A stretch of 64,000 nt of DNA from Daphnia carinata (lineage: Eukaryota; Arthropoda; Branchiopoda; Diplostraca; Daphniidae), in contig NC_081333.1 of the NCBI RefSeq assembly GCF_022539665.2, positions 5,082,971-5,146,970 on the forward strand, given 5' to 3'. A program made the translations under genes and the position numbers. Positions 21,291 to 32,145 of this stretch are shown here, piece after piece; within the stretch, counting starts at the first letter, position 1; each line of letters opens with the position of its first letter. The notes below the pieces were generated by a model. It had not been told where the DNA came from and ran no database searches. It saw only the letters and a program-made list of their open reading frames with translations.

Positions 21291-21634
21291 AAGAAGTTGA
21301 CAAGCTACTTGCAAAGAGTCTCATTTTTTTTTTTTTTATTGAACCGATGAGCTTTAGCTAATGGCGAGTTTTCCATCTTGATGACATATTAATTTCAGGT
21401 TTCTCAAGTAATACTGAATCTGTAAAATTATTTAACGGCATTGATAATTTTGAAACTGGCATGCAAAATTCGTGAGTTGCAGCATAAAATTTGATTTTTT
21501 ATTGAACAGATACAGCCTTAGCTGTAAATGATGGTTGGTTCCCCGCCTTGATGGTGTAACACCCCAGTTAGAAATTTCATGTAAAATTCAACATGTAGAT
21601 AAGCTTCCAACATCGATTGCTATTTCCACATGCG
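21291..21634. other. Noncoding, with a short diverged direct repeat
   Basis: TTTTTTATTGAAC(C/A)GAT... with AGCTTTAGCT/GCCTTAGCT and CTTGATG recurs at about 21325-21385 and 21495-21562. No coding potential was noted. Confidence 0.4.
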
Positions 21635-21921
21635 TCAAGTGGCCAACGAACAAAGGTCGGAGTAATTCTTGATCAGTTTTCTCCTGTCATCCTGTTTGAT
21701 ATTTCTCTTCCATTTCATTTCACGAAAGTGAGTGTTGCTAAGGGAAGCGGTGGAATGAAAGTGCGTTGTAATACTTTGGAGCCTTTGTTCTGTAGTAGCT
21801 GGGAGCAGCAACGTCGTGGTGTAGTATCCAAAAGAAGACGATCCCATTGGTCCACCCATGGCCTGTCCAGCTATCAGAGATACTACAGCCAACAGCAGCA
21901 TCGCGTCGCAGTTAGCTGAAA
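21635..21921 (-). pseudogene. Signal-peptide exon of a YYTT cuticle-type gene
   Basis: A splice acceptor (TTGTTTCAG) at 21921 is followed by a Met and a hydrophobic signal-like stretch (MLLLAVVSLIAGQAMGG), then SSSFGYYTTT. The reading frame then shifts out of the YYTT/AAPSYYTE pattern, which is still visible in another frame. The product would be a secreted exoskeletal protein, but the exon is broken and its 3' part is lost. Confidence 0.65.
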
Positions 21922-22310
21922 CAAGATGATACATACACATAACTCTCTTGAACCACCTGAATGCAGCGCAAGAACACACAACTTCATTACAAGTGATTGA
22001 AATCAAATTAGAATTAGGGGTTTAATTCCTACGATTAAATAGTAAAATACAACGTCAAATTACCCATAATTGCAAAGCTGGAAATCACGATGTAAATTAT
22101 AACCTATGGAAAATGTCGTGTACTTCTGTTGCTGTGCCCAAGTGGCTTACGACACTGAATTGAATCACGTTTGTTCTCTCATTTTATATGATTGAAAGTT
22201 ATCCTGTTTCGATTCATTAGTCCTGCGGTTACGAGACGCGCAAATGACAGGTGTTGACGTAAAAGCCAATATGCCTACCCCACCTTTTAGTTTGGTCCTT
22301 TTGTTGTTAT

Positions 22311-23439
22311 GACACGCGATGAAGATGGGCATTATCCTTGAATGAACACTATATGCTTAATCCGTGAAGAATAGGATGAAAACGTCAACAGTAATTTCTC
22401 TTTAAAGCATTTTACAAAAGAGAAGAAGGTAAGTGTTGTTCCAACAGAATTGTAATGTTATCGTTAAAACTAGTGAAACTCTTATTTCTTAAACCCGTGT
22501 TGCAATATTTTTTCTCTCACTGATTCATTCCTATGATTTAGCTTATCACAACGAAGCTGAAAAATATAATTTGTGTAACGACTAATTGAATGATGTAATC
22601 TTTTCCTTTCCCTAGTCGGTCATTATAAGAAAAACGTCCTACATTCATCCTCAGACAGAAATCGTTTGAAAGATTCACGTTTCATCAATCCAGAGACAGA
22701 TTTAAAACTCACGTAGTGCAGCAGGAAAACGAACGAGAAGCGGAAGTGGATCACATAGAGAGCCCAATCGTACACGCATATCCAGCAGGTAAACGAACGT
22801 TCAAAAATCCTTTGTGGAGCATTGATGGTGACAACTGAGTAGATTGTAATCACGAACAAACATTTGTCAACTAGACTTGATGAGCCCTGGGAATGTGGCG
22901 TAGGTCATTGTTTTCAAAAGCGGAAATTTAAAAAGCGGGACGCAATGAGCGGGTTAAAAGACTACTTCTATACGTATATAATCAGATACGTTAAGGCTAT
23001 GTGGATACCATTCTCTGCTTACGAATTCCGACTTTAAAGCTTAAATTTTATTAAAGCACTGTCTATGGTTAATTTTCAAATTAGTGTCAAACGGCGAATA
23101 CTAAAAAAAGAAAGCTAAACGGCAGAATCCTTTAATCGTTAATAATTTGTCGATAAGCCTTTTCATACGATCTATATAAGTGCAAAAGTGCTTCATAGAT
23201 CAATAGGCATGCACTCAAGTTTGGTTTGCTTTGAACACACGTTTTAGAGAAAAAGGAAATTGAACGCGAATGCTAACGTGGAAATGTTTGTATTGGGCCA
23301 TTTCATTTTGGAAAGACATTCAACTTCTGAAATGATTGTAATCAATGAATAAATAAGGGAGATGAAATACCATATACAAATTATATATGAAAGGTATATA
23401 ATTAAAGAAAAAGGACCTAGGTACATAGGTACATAATAT
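22311..23439. other. AT-rich intergenic DNA before element B
   Basis: No convincing gene. Short minus-strand frames at 22623-22859 and 23244-23523 are hydrophobic and AT-driven. A TATA-like TATATAAG lies at 23173-23180. The last four bases (23436-23439, ATAT) are the left target duplication of element B. Confidence 0.5.
23173..23180 (+). promoter_or_regulatory. Isolated TATA-like box
   Basis: TATATAAG with no recognisable gene downstream before element B at 23440. It could be the promoter of a host gene displaced by the insertion, or chance in AT-rich DNA. Confidence 0.25.
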
Positions 23440-23804
23440 TGTAAAGCATTCTTCTGTGAAGATGAATAACTTTACGTTATTAAGACAAATAGTAATAAAA
23501 ATGAACTCGGGAGGAGTTACCACAATGTCGAATATGTTTTATTCTAATAGGCCAAATGAATAACCAAGGAATACACAGTTATAAGGCATAAATGGGAAAC
23601 AAAAATACAAAACGGAGTTATGCGAATTTAGTCTTACCGTCACCGCCATGGCGAAGGTGGAATAAAGATGTCAAACGTTGTAAGAAAAGAATAAAGATAA
23701 CAAGGCTTGTCCGTCGCACAAGAAGCGGTTAAAGCACTCACAATAGTTATAAAATAATATATAAATTGAACTCACTAAATTGGATGAATTGAACAGCACT
23801 TGTA
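23440..23804 (-). repeat. Truncated 3' LTR of element B
   Basis: It matches 51113-51478 closely, then stops and joins env sequence directly. In element orientation the 5' half of the LTR, the polypurine tract and the end of env have been deleted together. Confidence 0.85.
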
Positions 23805-24608
23805 AAGTAGCGGAATTGTCCAAATTTTGAGCACTAGGTGGCGCGAGGTCCGCCAATGTTATTGTCGACAAATTTTCCATGATGGCCGCCGTTGTAACGA
23901 AGAGTTTTGATTGGCCGACAATATTAAAGGCATCAGATTTCTTTGAACAGGAATTTTGAATGGGAATACAACGGGGTTGAAAAGATAAATGGAAATCCAA
24001 TTGTTTTTTGTCATCTTGAAGGCGAAAAATTTTATCATTTCCCGTTTTTCGTATTAATTTTCCAATTCCAGATTCTATGAGATGAGCTTTTGGTTCAGAT
24101 CGTTGAGTATAGGTTTTGTCCCAAACCAATGTTAAATGATTATGCGACAAATAACCTGTTGATGAGGAAGGAACACCAATCGGCGTGGAAAATTACTATC
24201 TTCCACATCTTGATACAGACGAATGTTCTCGAGCACACAATTAATAATTTCCACATCGATCGTTTGTAACCAATGACCGAAAATTTCAGGTTCACGGTCA
24301 AATACATATTTTTTTTCCGCAGCGGTCATTTTTTGATCGTCGCATCGAAGACTGTTAATCATATCGTTGCACTCATTTGGTGTAGTGTCAAATGGAATTT
24401 TATCGAAGACAATCACCAATTGTCCAAAGAAGTTCATGGTGACATGTAAAATTGGTTTCCACTTTGCGCAAATATATCCAGGAAAATGAACAGCCGCACG
24501 CACTTCACTATACACTGAATATTTTAAGTCAACGGAATGTTTATCATTTATTTCCGGATGACAATCGGTATCCGAAAATTGAATTATTCCCATTTTCGAC
24601 GATTAGGT
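23805..24608 (-). pseudogene. env: env of element B, main part
   Basis: Homologous to element A's env over most of its ectodomain (shared GYICA, DTTP and ECNDMI-type motifs, SHNHLTL and KLFVTT). The frame changes near 24150. The 5' end is cut by the DIRS insertion at 24609; the 3' end, with the membrane anchor, is lost in the LTR junction at 23804. It cannot make a full product. Confidence 0.85.
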
Positions 24609-24850
24609 ACAATTGCAAATTATCAGAGAGAACACGAAGCGATCCCGATAGATAATTAGAATTGTGTGAGAAAATAAATGAAGAGACGACCCTAAGGGTG
24701 TAGACACATTTATTTTAGCTAAACTTTAAAGAGAAAAAGAAAAAACAAAAGAAAACCAAAAGAAAAGGGAAAACTCCCCCTTTTTTTTTCTTTCTCCCTC
24801 TTCCCCCTGCACGCGGCCTAAGCCGCCCATACACCTCAGACATATTTGCT
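24609..24850. repeat. Left terminal arm of the DIRS element
   Basis: 24688-24850 is an inverted copy of 29189-29337 (GACCCTAAGGGTGTAGAC... to CAGACATATTT). 24609-24687 is the unique outer extension matched by the internal complementary region. Confidence 0.9.
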
Positions 24851-25354
24851 ACATCTCTAAAGTGATAACACTTGACAGGCTTGACGCAGATAAACAGAAC
24901 AAACTATAAAGGATGAAACTTCAAACATAACAAATGTTGAACCAAAAAGAAAACACAACCAAAACGCAGAGATAAAAAAAAAATAACCCTCAACAGAGAA
25001 AAAAACCTGAATTTTCCAGGAGCAAAAAATAACTCTGTTGGGGAAACATCTGTGAGGGAAACAAGGAAACACTGAACACAAGGGCTAGAGATAGACCATC
25101 TCTTCCTCTTCTCATCCGTTCGCCACTGCCGACACTCCAGCAGGTAGGAACGAAACCCCTTTTGGTTAGTTGCCTTGGCCAAAACCACCCGTCAATTCGC
25201 GGCCTTTTACTTGCTCTGGCTGGTTGAACCCTGGCACGACGGAGTGTAGAATATAAACAAAGGTAGCCCAAAACACAAATTACGGACCATGTAACTAAAT
25301 AAATGAAAAAAGGATCAAAAAGAAAAAACCAGGGTGGGCTGACGAGTAGACATA
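24851..25354 (-). other. DIRS noncoding stretch between left arm and internal region
   Basis: No conserved coding motif. The minus-strand frames here are Phe/Leu-rich and look like noise. Confidence 0.5.
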
Positions 25355-25478
25355 CCCTTAGGGTCGTCTCTTCATTTATTTTCTCACACAATTCTAATTA
25401 TGTATCGGGATCGCTTCGCGATCCCTCTGGTAATTTGCAATTGTGTAGCGAAAAACATTTCGCTAGACCCTAAGGGTG
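25355..25478. repeat. DIRS internal complementary region
   Basis: The left half (CCCTTAGGGTCGTCTC... to TTTGCAATTGT) is the reverse complement of the element's left end. The right half (TTGTGTAGCGAAAAAC... to CCTAAGGG) is the reverse complement of its right end. They overlap at AATTGT. In DIRS models this region guides circle formation. It lies just beyond the recombinase stop. Confidence 0.92.
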
Positions 25479-25498
25479 ACTTTAAAGGCCTACCTAAA

Positions 25499-26272
25499 TT
25501 ACATTTGTGTTTCAAGAATCACCGTGCCGACCGACGGTCCCGCACTCCTCCTGTAGAAACGGGCGAACGTGGACTCTCTAGACAACTGCCCTGCTCGCAA
25601 AATCGCATCCACGGCGACGCCGTTACGCACTGCTTTAGACGCCACAGCACCTCTTGTAGAATGCGCCCCAAAAATAGCCGTGTTAACCCCTGCCAATCTT
25701 AGAAAGGTCTTAATCCATCTGCCGATAGTGTTGGCAGTCACGGGCATGTGTGGCGCTATAAGACCAATAAAAACTCTTCCGCTATTGGTCTCGTTCCTAA
25801 AAACCTGAGTGCGTTCAATTAAACTTTGCAAAGCTCGCACCGGACATAGTTTCTCGTCCGGGCAGGTTCCCACTGTTGTCGACTGAAGAGGCCCATTGCG
25901 TTGAGTCTTCCTTAACGACACTAAGGAAACCCTAACATCCACGTTCGAAAAAGCAATCGAACTCAGGTCCATTGCGGCGATTTCCGACACTCTCATCAGG
26001 CACGCCAAAGCTAATAAGGTGACCGTCTTGTAGGCAAGAACTAACAGCGGCAAACATCGGTTCTCTTCTAGTGATGAAACGAAAGCGAAAACTTCGTCCG
26101 GATCCCACATCACGTTATATTTCGGCCTAGGCGGGTTCTGGTTGTAGCACCCCTTTAAACAGCTCGACCACCAGCGAATGCTTCCCCAAAGAAGACCCTT
26201 CCACGCTATCCAAAGTTTTCGAAAGCATGGAGCGATGAATATTTTGGGTGTTATAAGACTTGCCCGAGGCAT
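25499..26272 (-). pseudogene. DIRS tyrosine recombinase
   Basis: The catalytic Arg is in LMRVSEIAAM, the HxxR box in HSTRGAVAS, and the nucleophile Tyr in FARFYRRS near the end. The N-terminal DNA-binding part is in the overlapping frame that ends at 26127 (RRPNTNAAYESAWRNWVDWC), so a frame change near 26200 splits the enzyme. It replaces integrase in DIRS elements and inserts circular DNA without target duplication. Confidence 0.9.
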
Positions 26273-27732
26273 GCAAGTCTGTCAAGAACTCCAGAACGTT
26301 CCTCAGGCCATTTGACAAGGGATCTTCATGCCACCCCACGCACCAATCCACCCAATTTCGCCACGCCGACTCATAGGCTGCGTTTGTATTGGGACGGCGT
26401 CCCGCCAAGAGTAGCCCGACCAGCTGCGGCGAAAAGCCTCGCCCTTCAAACGGCCAAATGCTATTAATGCACAAAAAAATCGTCGGACACAGCCTCCAAT
26501 CACTTGCGTCTACCGAGCGTGACTCTTCGTCGGCCTCCACGTTAAACCTACCAGCCAAGTGCACCGCTTCAACGGCAACCCCACGCTCTTCACACCAACC
26601 CGTCAATAACTTCGAGGTAACCGAAAGCGCTATCGATTTTGTACCTCCGCACTTGTTTATATACGCGACGGCCGTTGTGTTGTCCAGAAAAATGCGAATG
26701 GCTATATCCCTTGACGCCGCCGTAAACGATTGAATAGCATAGAACGCCCCGATAAGCTCCAGCTCGTTTCTGTGCTTCGAAGTGTCAGATAGAGTCCAAG
26801 GACCCCCTGTCCTTACGCCATTGCAACATGCCCCCCAGTCAGAAAGCGACGCATCCGCACAAATTTCTAAGTCAGGCACTTTTGGGAAAAACAACCTGTC
26901 TTTCGACGCGTCTAGGTTGCAGACCCACCACTTTAAATCCACTCGAGCCCCCTCAGACAAGATACAGCTCGCATTAAAGTCGAAAGTGAATTCCTTGGCC
27001 TGCTCAATATAAAAACGTTGCGTGCTTCGATAATGCGATTGAGCAAAAGGGATCGACGGAATAGCCCAAGTAAAGTTCCCGAGAATAGAAGCAATCTCCC
27101 TGAGGGAAATTCTGTTTTTGTCTAACGCCGCTTGACACATGGCCTTTACCGATAAAAACCTTTTTAGTTGGTAGCGCAAAAGACATACGCTTAGAGTTAA
27201 CCATTAAACTCAAATATTCTAAAATTTGGGTGGGTTTAAGCACCGACTTTGACCAGTTTAGCAGAAAACCTAGGCTTTGAATTAGTTCCACTACCCTTTC
27301 AATGTCCGTACGAAGGCCCTCCTTTGATGCATTCATGATCAGAATGTCATCTAGATAGATTACTAGCCTAATACCCTCTCTACGCAACACGGCCATAACC
27401 ACCTTGAGAAGCTTGGTGAACACTCTAGGAGCCGGTGCAAGCCCAAACGTTAAACAAGAAAACTGAAAAACACGACCTCTCCATAAGAAGCGCAAAAACT
27501 TATGGAAAGCAGGGTGGACCGGAACAGTCAAATAAGCGTCCTCCAAATCCAGCTTGACCATCCAGTATCCCTCCCGCAGCAAAAAACGCACCGCTTCCAA
27601 GTTCACCATCTTAAAGTGTTCGTATTGAATACACGTATTCAAGGGTTTTAAATTGACTATTTGGTCGAAACAATCCCTTAGATTTTTTGGGGACAGCAAA
27701 GAATGAATGCACACAACCCTCGGAACTATCAA
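26127..27732 (-). pseudogene. pol: DIRS reverse transcriptase and RNase H
   Basis: RT in the first frame (27732-27004): KLDLEDAYLTVPVH, FGLAPAPRVFTK and catalytic YLDDIL. The frame changes near 27150. The second frame (27179-26127) gives RNase H, with ADASLSDWGA, RNELELIGAFYA and FLDNTTAVAYI carrying the acidic residues, then a His/Asp-rich close (AGRFNVEADEESR) and the start of the recombinase. The N-terminal RT fingers lie in the preceding gag frame near 27900-27700. Confidence 0.9.
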
Positions 27733-29169
27733 CCACTTCCACGATCGCTCGTTTTCTGATCAAGTCCCGAACTTCCTTGTCGCACACGATTGCCATCTGC
27801 TCCGACATAGAAACCGGAGGAGGAAGACCCCCTTGAATTGGTTCGGAAACGAAATCAATTTCAAAACCCCTCGAAACCGTTTGAAGAACCCAAACGTCGG
27901 TGGTAATTCGTTCCCAGTTCTTGGCAAAAAATTTCAAACGCCCTCCGACATGAGAATGGCGGGGAACCGAAGAAAAAGGGATGACATACCTCTGTCCTAG
28001 CGCCCAAGTGCTTCTCAATCCGGTTCGACCCCGTCCATTCTGCGCCATGCGTCCACGTCCACGGCCACGTGCCGCACCCAGCGCTGGTCGCTGTGTCCTG
28101 GAAAAGACAAAAGCTGGACGCTCCATTGCTACTCGTCTGGCACGTGGTCTCGACCGTTGCGTCGTGGGTTGTCTAGCCGCAGCCACCAAACCGTCTCTCT
28201 GGGCCAGAGTAGCGTCTTGCTTAGCCTCCTTTAGCATCGCTGTCAAAAATTTATCAGTGAAAAGGAGCTCGCGGGCCTCCTTTCCAACTGAAAAAATGTC
28301 CGAGTACAACAGCATAAATTCAGACTTGGGTTCCACCGCAGTGACAGCCGCTTGCCTTCTTAGCTTTGTAACGTGGAGATAGGCTCGTCCCCATTGTTGT
28401 AAGGCAGCTTCTACTGCGTCTCTTACTTGGGTGTCGACCTCCCCCTCACCGAGAGTGGAGAGGCGAGCATATAGGCTTATCAACGGGGGAGCCACATCCA
28501 TAATTTTAAGTTGCGTCGTCATCAAAATGGCCTCGGTATTGTTGACCGACTTCATCACCTCCTTCTCTCTGGCTCGGCGCTGCATATAGCCGTCGAGTCT
28601 CGGCGGCTTAAGAGAGAAGTTGGAATCTTCAAACAATAAGAGGAACCGTCTAGAAATCGCCTTGGAAGAGGCTAGAAATTGCCTCTCCTTAGTCAAAAAT
28701 AGCTTGTGATACCACAACGGGAGACTGAACATCTTCCGATCTGTTCGGCAGACTCCCTTCATCCGTCGAAGACGTAGGGCGTGAACTAGCGGAGCTCGGT
28801 AACCAAGAACGGCCTCGTTGTCCATCCAAAGCTTCGTCGTCCTCCAGCTGATCCTCACTAAATCCCGCCCGCTCCTCATGAGCTTGACTAGAGGTGGGAG
28901 ACAAACTCGGTTGATGTGCCCGCTCTTCATATGGCCGACTGGGCAGGCGTTCACTGCTATACGTCGGACGACTACTCAACACTTCGACGCAACGGCGATC
29001 TATCACGCGGCAATTGAGCATGCTCAAAAACCCTTAGTCTTTCCCGATGGGCCCTATCCCGATCGTGCAAGCGTAACTCCCCTAACTCTTCTCTCGTCAA
29101 GAATCTGTTGGCCCTAGCATCCAGCGAACTGCCAGGCCGGCCGTTATCGTAACCACCTTGAGCCGACAT
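27611..29169 (-). pseudogene. gag: DIRS gag and RT start
   Basis: The probable start is MSAQGGYDNGRPG at 29169. The frame then changes twice (29027 and 28954 frames). The longest frame has a helical middle (LYARLSTLGEGEVD), then an Arg/Gly-rich basic patch (AARGRGRGRMAQNGRGR) as in DIRS gag, and runs into the RT fingers (GGLPPPVSMSEQ; HSFFAVPKK). There are no CCHC knuckles, which is usual for DIRS. Confidence 0.8.
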
Positions 29170-29188
29170 CTTTACAGAACGAGACCTA

Positions 29189-29363
29189 AAATATGTCTGA
29201 ATGTATGGGCGGCTTAGACCGCGTGCAGGGGGAAGAGGGAGAAAGAAAAAAAAAAGGGGGGAGTTTTCCCTTTTCTTTTGGTTTTTCTTTTTCTCTTTGA
29301 AGTTTAGCTAAAACAAATGTGTCTACACCCTTAGGGTCTAGCGAAATGTTTTTCGCTACACAA
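29189..29363. repeat. Right terminal arm of the DIRS element
   Basis: Inverted partner of 24688-24850, plus the outer extension 29338-29363 (CTAGCGAAATGTTTTTCGC...), which is copied in the internal region. Confidence 0.9.
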
Positions 29364-29440
29364 TCACATACGGTCGCTTCAAAGGCATGCGTTTCCAGTC
29401 CATAAAGGCATAGTAGTAAAACAAATGGAAATGACGACAT
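29364..29440 (-). pseudogene. env: env of element B, signal-peptide end
   Basis: A Met at 29440 opens a signal peptide (MSSFPFVLLLCLYGL) and the CDC cysteine motif, matching A's env start. The DIRS element interrupts directly after CDC. The rest continues at 24608. Confidence 0.88.
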
Positions 29441-29450
29441 TTCTACATAT

Positions 29451-30447
29451 TTTAACAACTCTGGGTTAAGGTTCGTTTATTGGACTCACTTCACAAGATA
29501 CAGCACTAAACACAGGTTACAAATCAATCGACTATCGAACAACTATTGAACAACTACGCAATGAATGTCTACTTGACTACTGTTCAACTACTAACTAACC
29601 TAACTACTGTAAAGCATCTCCTCTGTGAGAAGACGTACTTTACGGAATTAAGACAAATTGAAATGAATCGAACTCGGAGGCGATTTACCCACACGATGAT
29701 TTATATTTATCCAAGTAGGGCCAAGCGGTACAGAAGTCGGTTTGGGATAGGACAAAAGGAGTCAGACTAAAAGAAGAGAAGTCGGAGTGTAATATGATAC
29801 TGTAGTATAAGCTTACCGCGGTGGCTTGAGCGGAGCACGGGCGAGGATATAAGAGAAGACGGCGTTAACAGGAGTTCGTCGCCACGTGGGTAAACAATAT
29901 GGGTGAACTGAACACTCAGGCAAGCACGTGACACAGCTCAATTCACTTGCACAGATTTATCAATGGGGGAGCACTAGCTGAACTTGAACTCCACCTGTAA
30001 GAGTCAGAGGCTCATCGACGACTGAACTTACTCAGATCTTAGTTCACCACGAAACCTCGCATATTGCACAACAATTAACAACTGCGCAATTACATGTCGC
30101 AAGTAATGAAATTTGATACATTAAGTTGATGGTGCAATACAGATCAACGCATGAGCAGCCAATCACAATTGTTGCTAAGCGGCAAGGTGCCGATGTAATA
30201 TAATACTCTACTGCGCAGTTTATATGGCGTAACACATGAGTCATACATAAAGAATAAACGGGAAGGCATATCGAATAAAAACATTTATTTGCTTCTTTAC
30301 ACTACTAACTACCAACTACTACTCGGACTTGTCAGAGTCGGGCTTTTAAGGCTCCCGAAATCCGGCCAGAGCGGCAATGCTAGCCAACGCCTGACTTGCA
30401 GATCGCCTATCATCATGCGATAGGCGACAAAGTCCATTGGCGCTGCA
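29451..30447 (-). repeat. 3' LTR of the pol-less element, with a nested solo LTR
   Basis: Outside the nested 29608-30301 unit it matches 32954-33251 throughout (CTGGGTTAAGG, GGACTCACTTCAC, CATCATGCGAT, TCCATTGGCGCT). The initial TG has decayed to TT. Confidence 0.88.
29608..30301 (-). repeat. Solo LTR of the A/B family
   Basis: It begins TGTAAAGCATCTCC and ends CTTTACA, and resembles A's LTR along its length. CTAC is duplicated at 29604-29607 and 30302-30305. The sister LTR at 33100 shows the uninterrupted site with a single CTAC. No internal element sequence remains, so it arose by LTR-LTR recombination. Confidence 0.9.
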
Positions 30448-30579
30448 TCCTCCCTCCTACCTACAAGCATGGGATGTCTGAAATGTTGACAACCCCAAAC
30501 GGAAAGGGTACAAAACTACATATTTTATTTCTACTGGTTCGGCCAACATTCAGCTGGCCAAAGAGCCTTCATTTACTAA

Positions 30580-31354
30580 TGTAACGAATCGACCAGCGAA
30601 GCCCCTTCTTACCTTCCTTCTCAAATAGACTAGAATCTTATACCTGTAGCCCCTTGTTACTCAGAGCCTTCATCTACTAACCTAGTTTAAAAAGCCCCTT
30701 ACGAATATAAAAATAATGAAGACATGTCTGGGCACGCTGGCTAAAAATAGAACATGTCTGGGCACGCTGGCTAAAAATAGATTTATTTCGGTTGGTCTGA
30801 GGTTGCCCGAAATGGCCTAAAGCCGCCGGACCGAATTTCAGCTATCGTCCAATTTCGTCCGATACCGCCCGAATTTACCCGCCTATGCCTCTCCATTGAG
30901 CCCAAAATCGCCCGATACCGCCCGATATTGCCTCGTATCCTTTAACACTGTCCCGTACGGCTCTCACGGTCGATGGCTAACATATAAGAAGCCATCGACA
31001 ACTCGCAATAGTTAGTCGCCCCTGGAAGAACTATCTCGTGTAGACCTTCAGCATCCTTTTGAACCGCTACCTCATCCTCTCCTGCTGAAGCGTAAGTCTT
31101 TCTCTTAGCAATATTCGCTATTTGCCTTAGCTATCCCTTAGTGGTGTAAGCCCAAGTAAATTGATGCGTAATCGTAGGCCTTTGCCCCTGATCTGCTCAT
31201 TCGATTGTCTACTGGTGGTCTCTTAATACACGTATTCTTTCACGCACGTATTGTCTTACCTTTATTTGTACACGACATTGTGAGTAGCAGCGCCGCAACT
31301 AGTTTTATTCTTCAGTATTGGAGGCAACATGACAGCGTCGTGTCCTCCTTTACA
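30580..31354 (+). repeat. Solo LTR of an unrelated gypsy-like family
   Basis: A 775-bp unit begins TGTAACG and ends CTTTACA, with CTAA duplicated at 30576-30579 and 31355-31358. A TATAAG at 30983-30988 with sequence downstream suggests plus-strand orientation. No partner LTR exists in the window, so the family is unassigned. Confidence 0.65.
30722..30780. repeat. Two-copy 30-bp tandem repeat in the solo LTR
   Basis: ACATGTCTGGGCACGCTGGC plus TAAAAATAG occurs twice, separated by one A, just upstream of the TATA-like box. Confidence 0.9.
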
Positions 31355-31359
31355 CTAAG

Positions 31360-32057
31360 GCTACTTCGTGTTCGGTAACGAAGTTCTTTTCGCCTTTTCC
31401 ATCATCGATGCTCTTCCTTCTCGACTGCCCTCTTTCCTTCTCCAGCTCATCCCTCAGCTCCTGTATCTGCCGCTGGAGCTCTTGCATCCTGTCAAGGCCT
31501 ACTGCCCCGATGGGAGCTTTTTCATTCTCCCGGCGTGCATCTTCATAGCCTCTTTCCTAGGCCGTTTTTACCGCATCTGCATGAAGTCTTGCTTTTTCGA
31601 GAAACTCCTCGCAGGTCGTGATTCCTAGCACATACAGTGTCTCGTAAAGTGCTGGGCTTAACCCCCTGAACAGGTGGTCAATGGACACTTTTTCCGCCAT
31701 ATCTTCCTCCTCAGCCAGAAAAGGGTCCTAAGCTAGTTCCTCTTCCTGGGCTATGGATTGCCGCCTTGGTGAATTCCCAACACTGGATCCACTTGTTTCT
31801 GGCCTGACCAACACCGCTGTATGCGGCGTGCTAGACGCCCTAGGTCGTAGGCCTTCGTGCGGGCTTCTTCTTTCCAAGTCCACATCTCGCTCTTCCGCTG
31901 CGTCATGTTCTTCCGTCGACAGCTGTCTGCTGTCGGCACCCGACGATCTCTCGGTGATGCCAGTGGTGTCGGCTTCCACACCAACCGCGTCTCTCATGTC
32001 GACAGTGCCTTCCGCTTGCACTGACACTGGACGCGCCCCTTCCTTGTTTTCGGTCAC
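31360..32057 (-). pseudogene. gag: gag remnant of the pol-less element
   Basis: The frame from 32057 gives a polar segment, a TAG after EEELA (about 31728), then DPFLAEEEDMAEKVSIDHLF and a capsid C-terminal-like helix pair (LFRGLSPALYETLY). A second TAG follows near 31556, then a coiled-coil end (MQELQRQIQELRDELE). The layout is that of gypsy gag, but the Trp-rich capsid start is not recognised. It is non-functional. Confidence 0.6.
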
Positions 32058-32145
32058 CGTCTCTCGCGTTTCACACGAGTTCGTTTCGATAATCTGCCGA
32101 GCTCGCGACCCTTGATCGCTGCTAACGGCCCCCGCCTTTCGCCGC

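Larger units (their letters stand above)
24609..29363 (-). mobile_element. DIRS-type tyrosine-recombinase retrotransposon inside B env
   Basis: Inverted terminal arms (24688-24850 and 29189-29337), an internal complementary region (25355-25478) that copies both outer ends, and gag, RT/RNase H and a tyrosine recombinase on the minus strand together define a DIRS element. The outer 24609-24687 matches the left half of the internal region reversed, and 29338-29363 the right half. Its edges sit at a shared CAAT in env with no target duplication, as expected for recombinase-mediated integration. No methyltransferase domain was recognised. Frame changes mark it as defective. Confidence 0.93.

Noticed and set aside
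30722-30780. CRISPR-like direct repeat
   Set aside because: Only two adjacent copies with a 1-bp gap, in eukaryotic transposon DNA.
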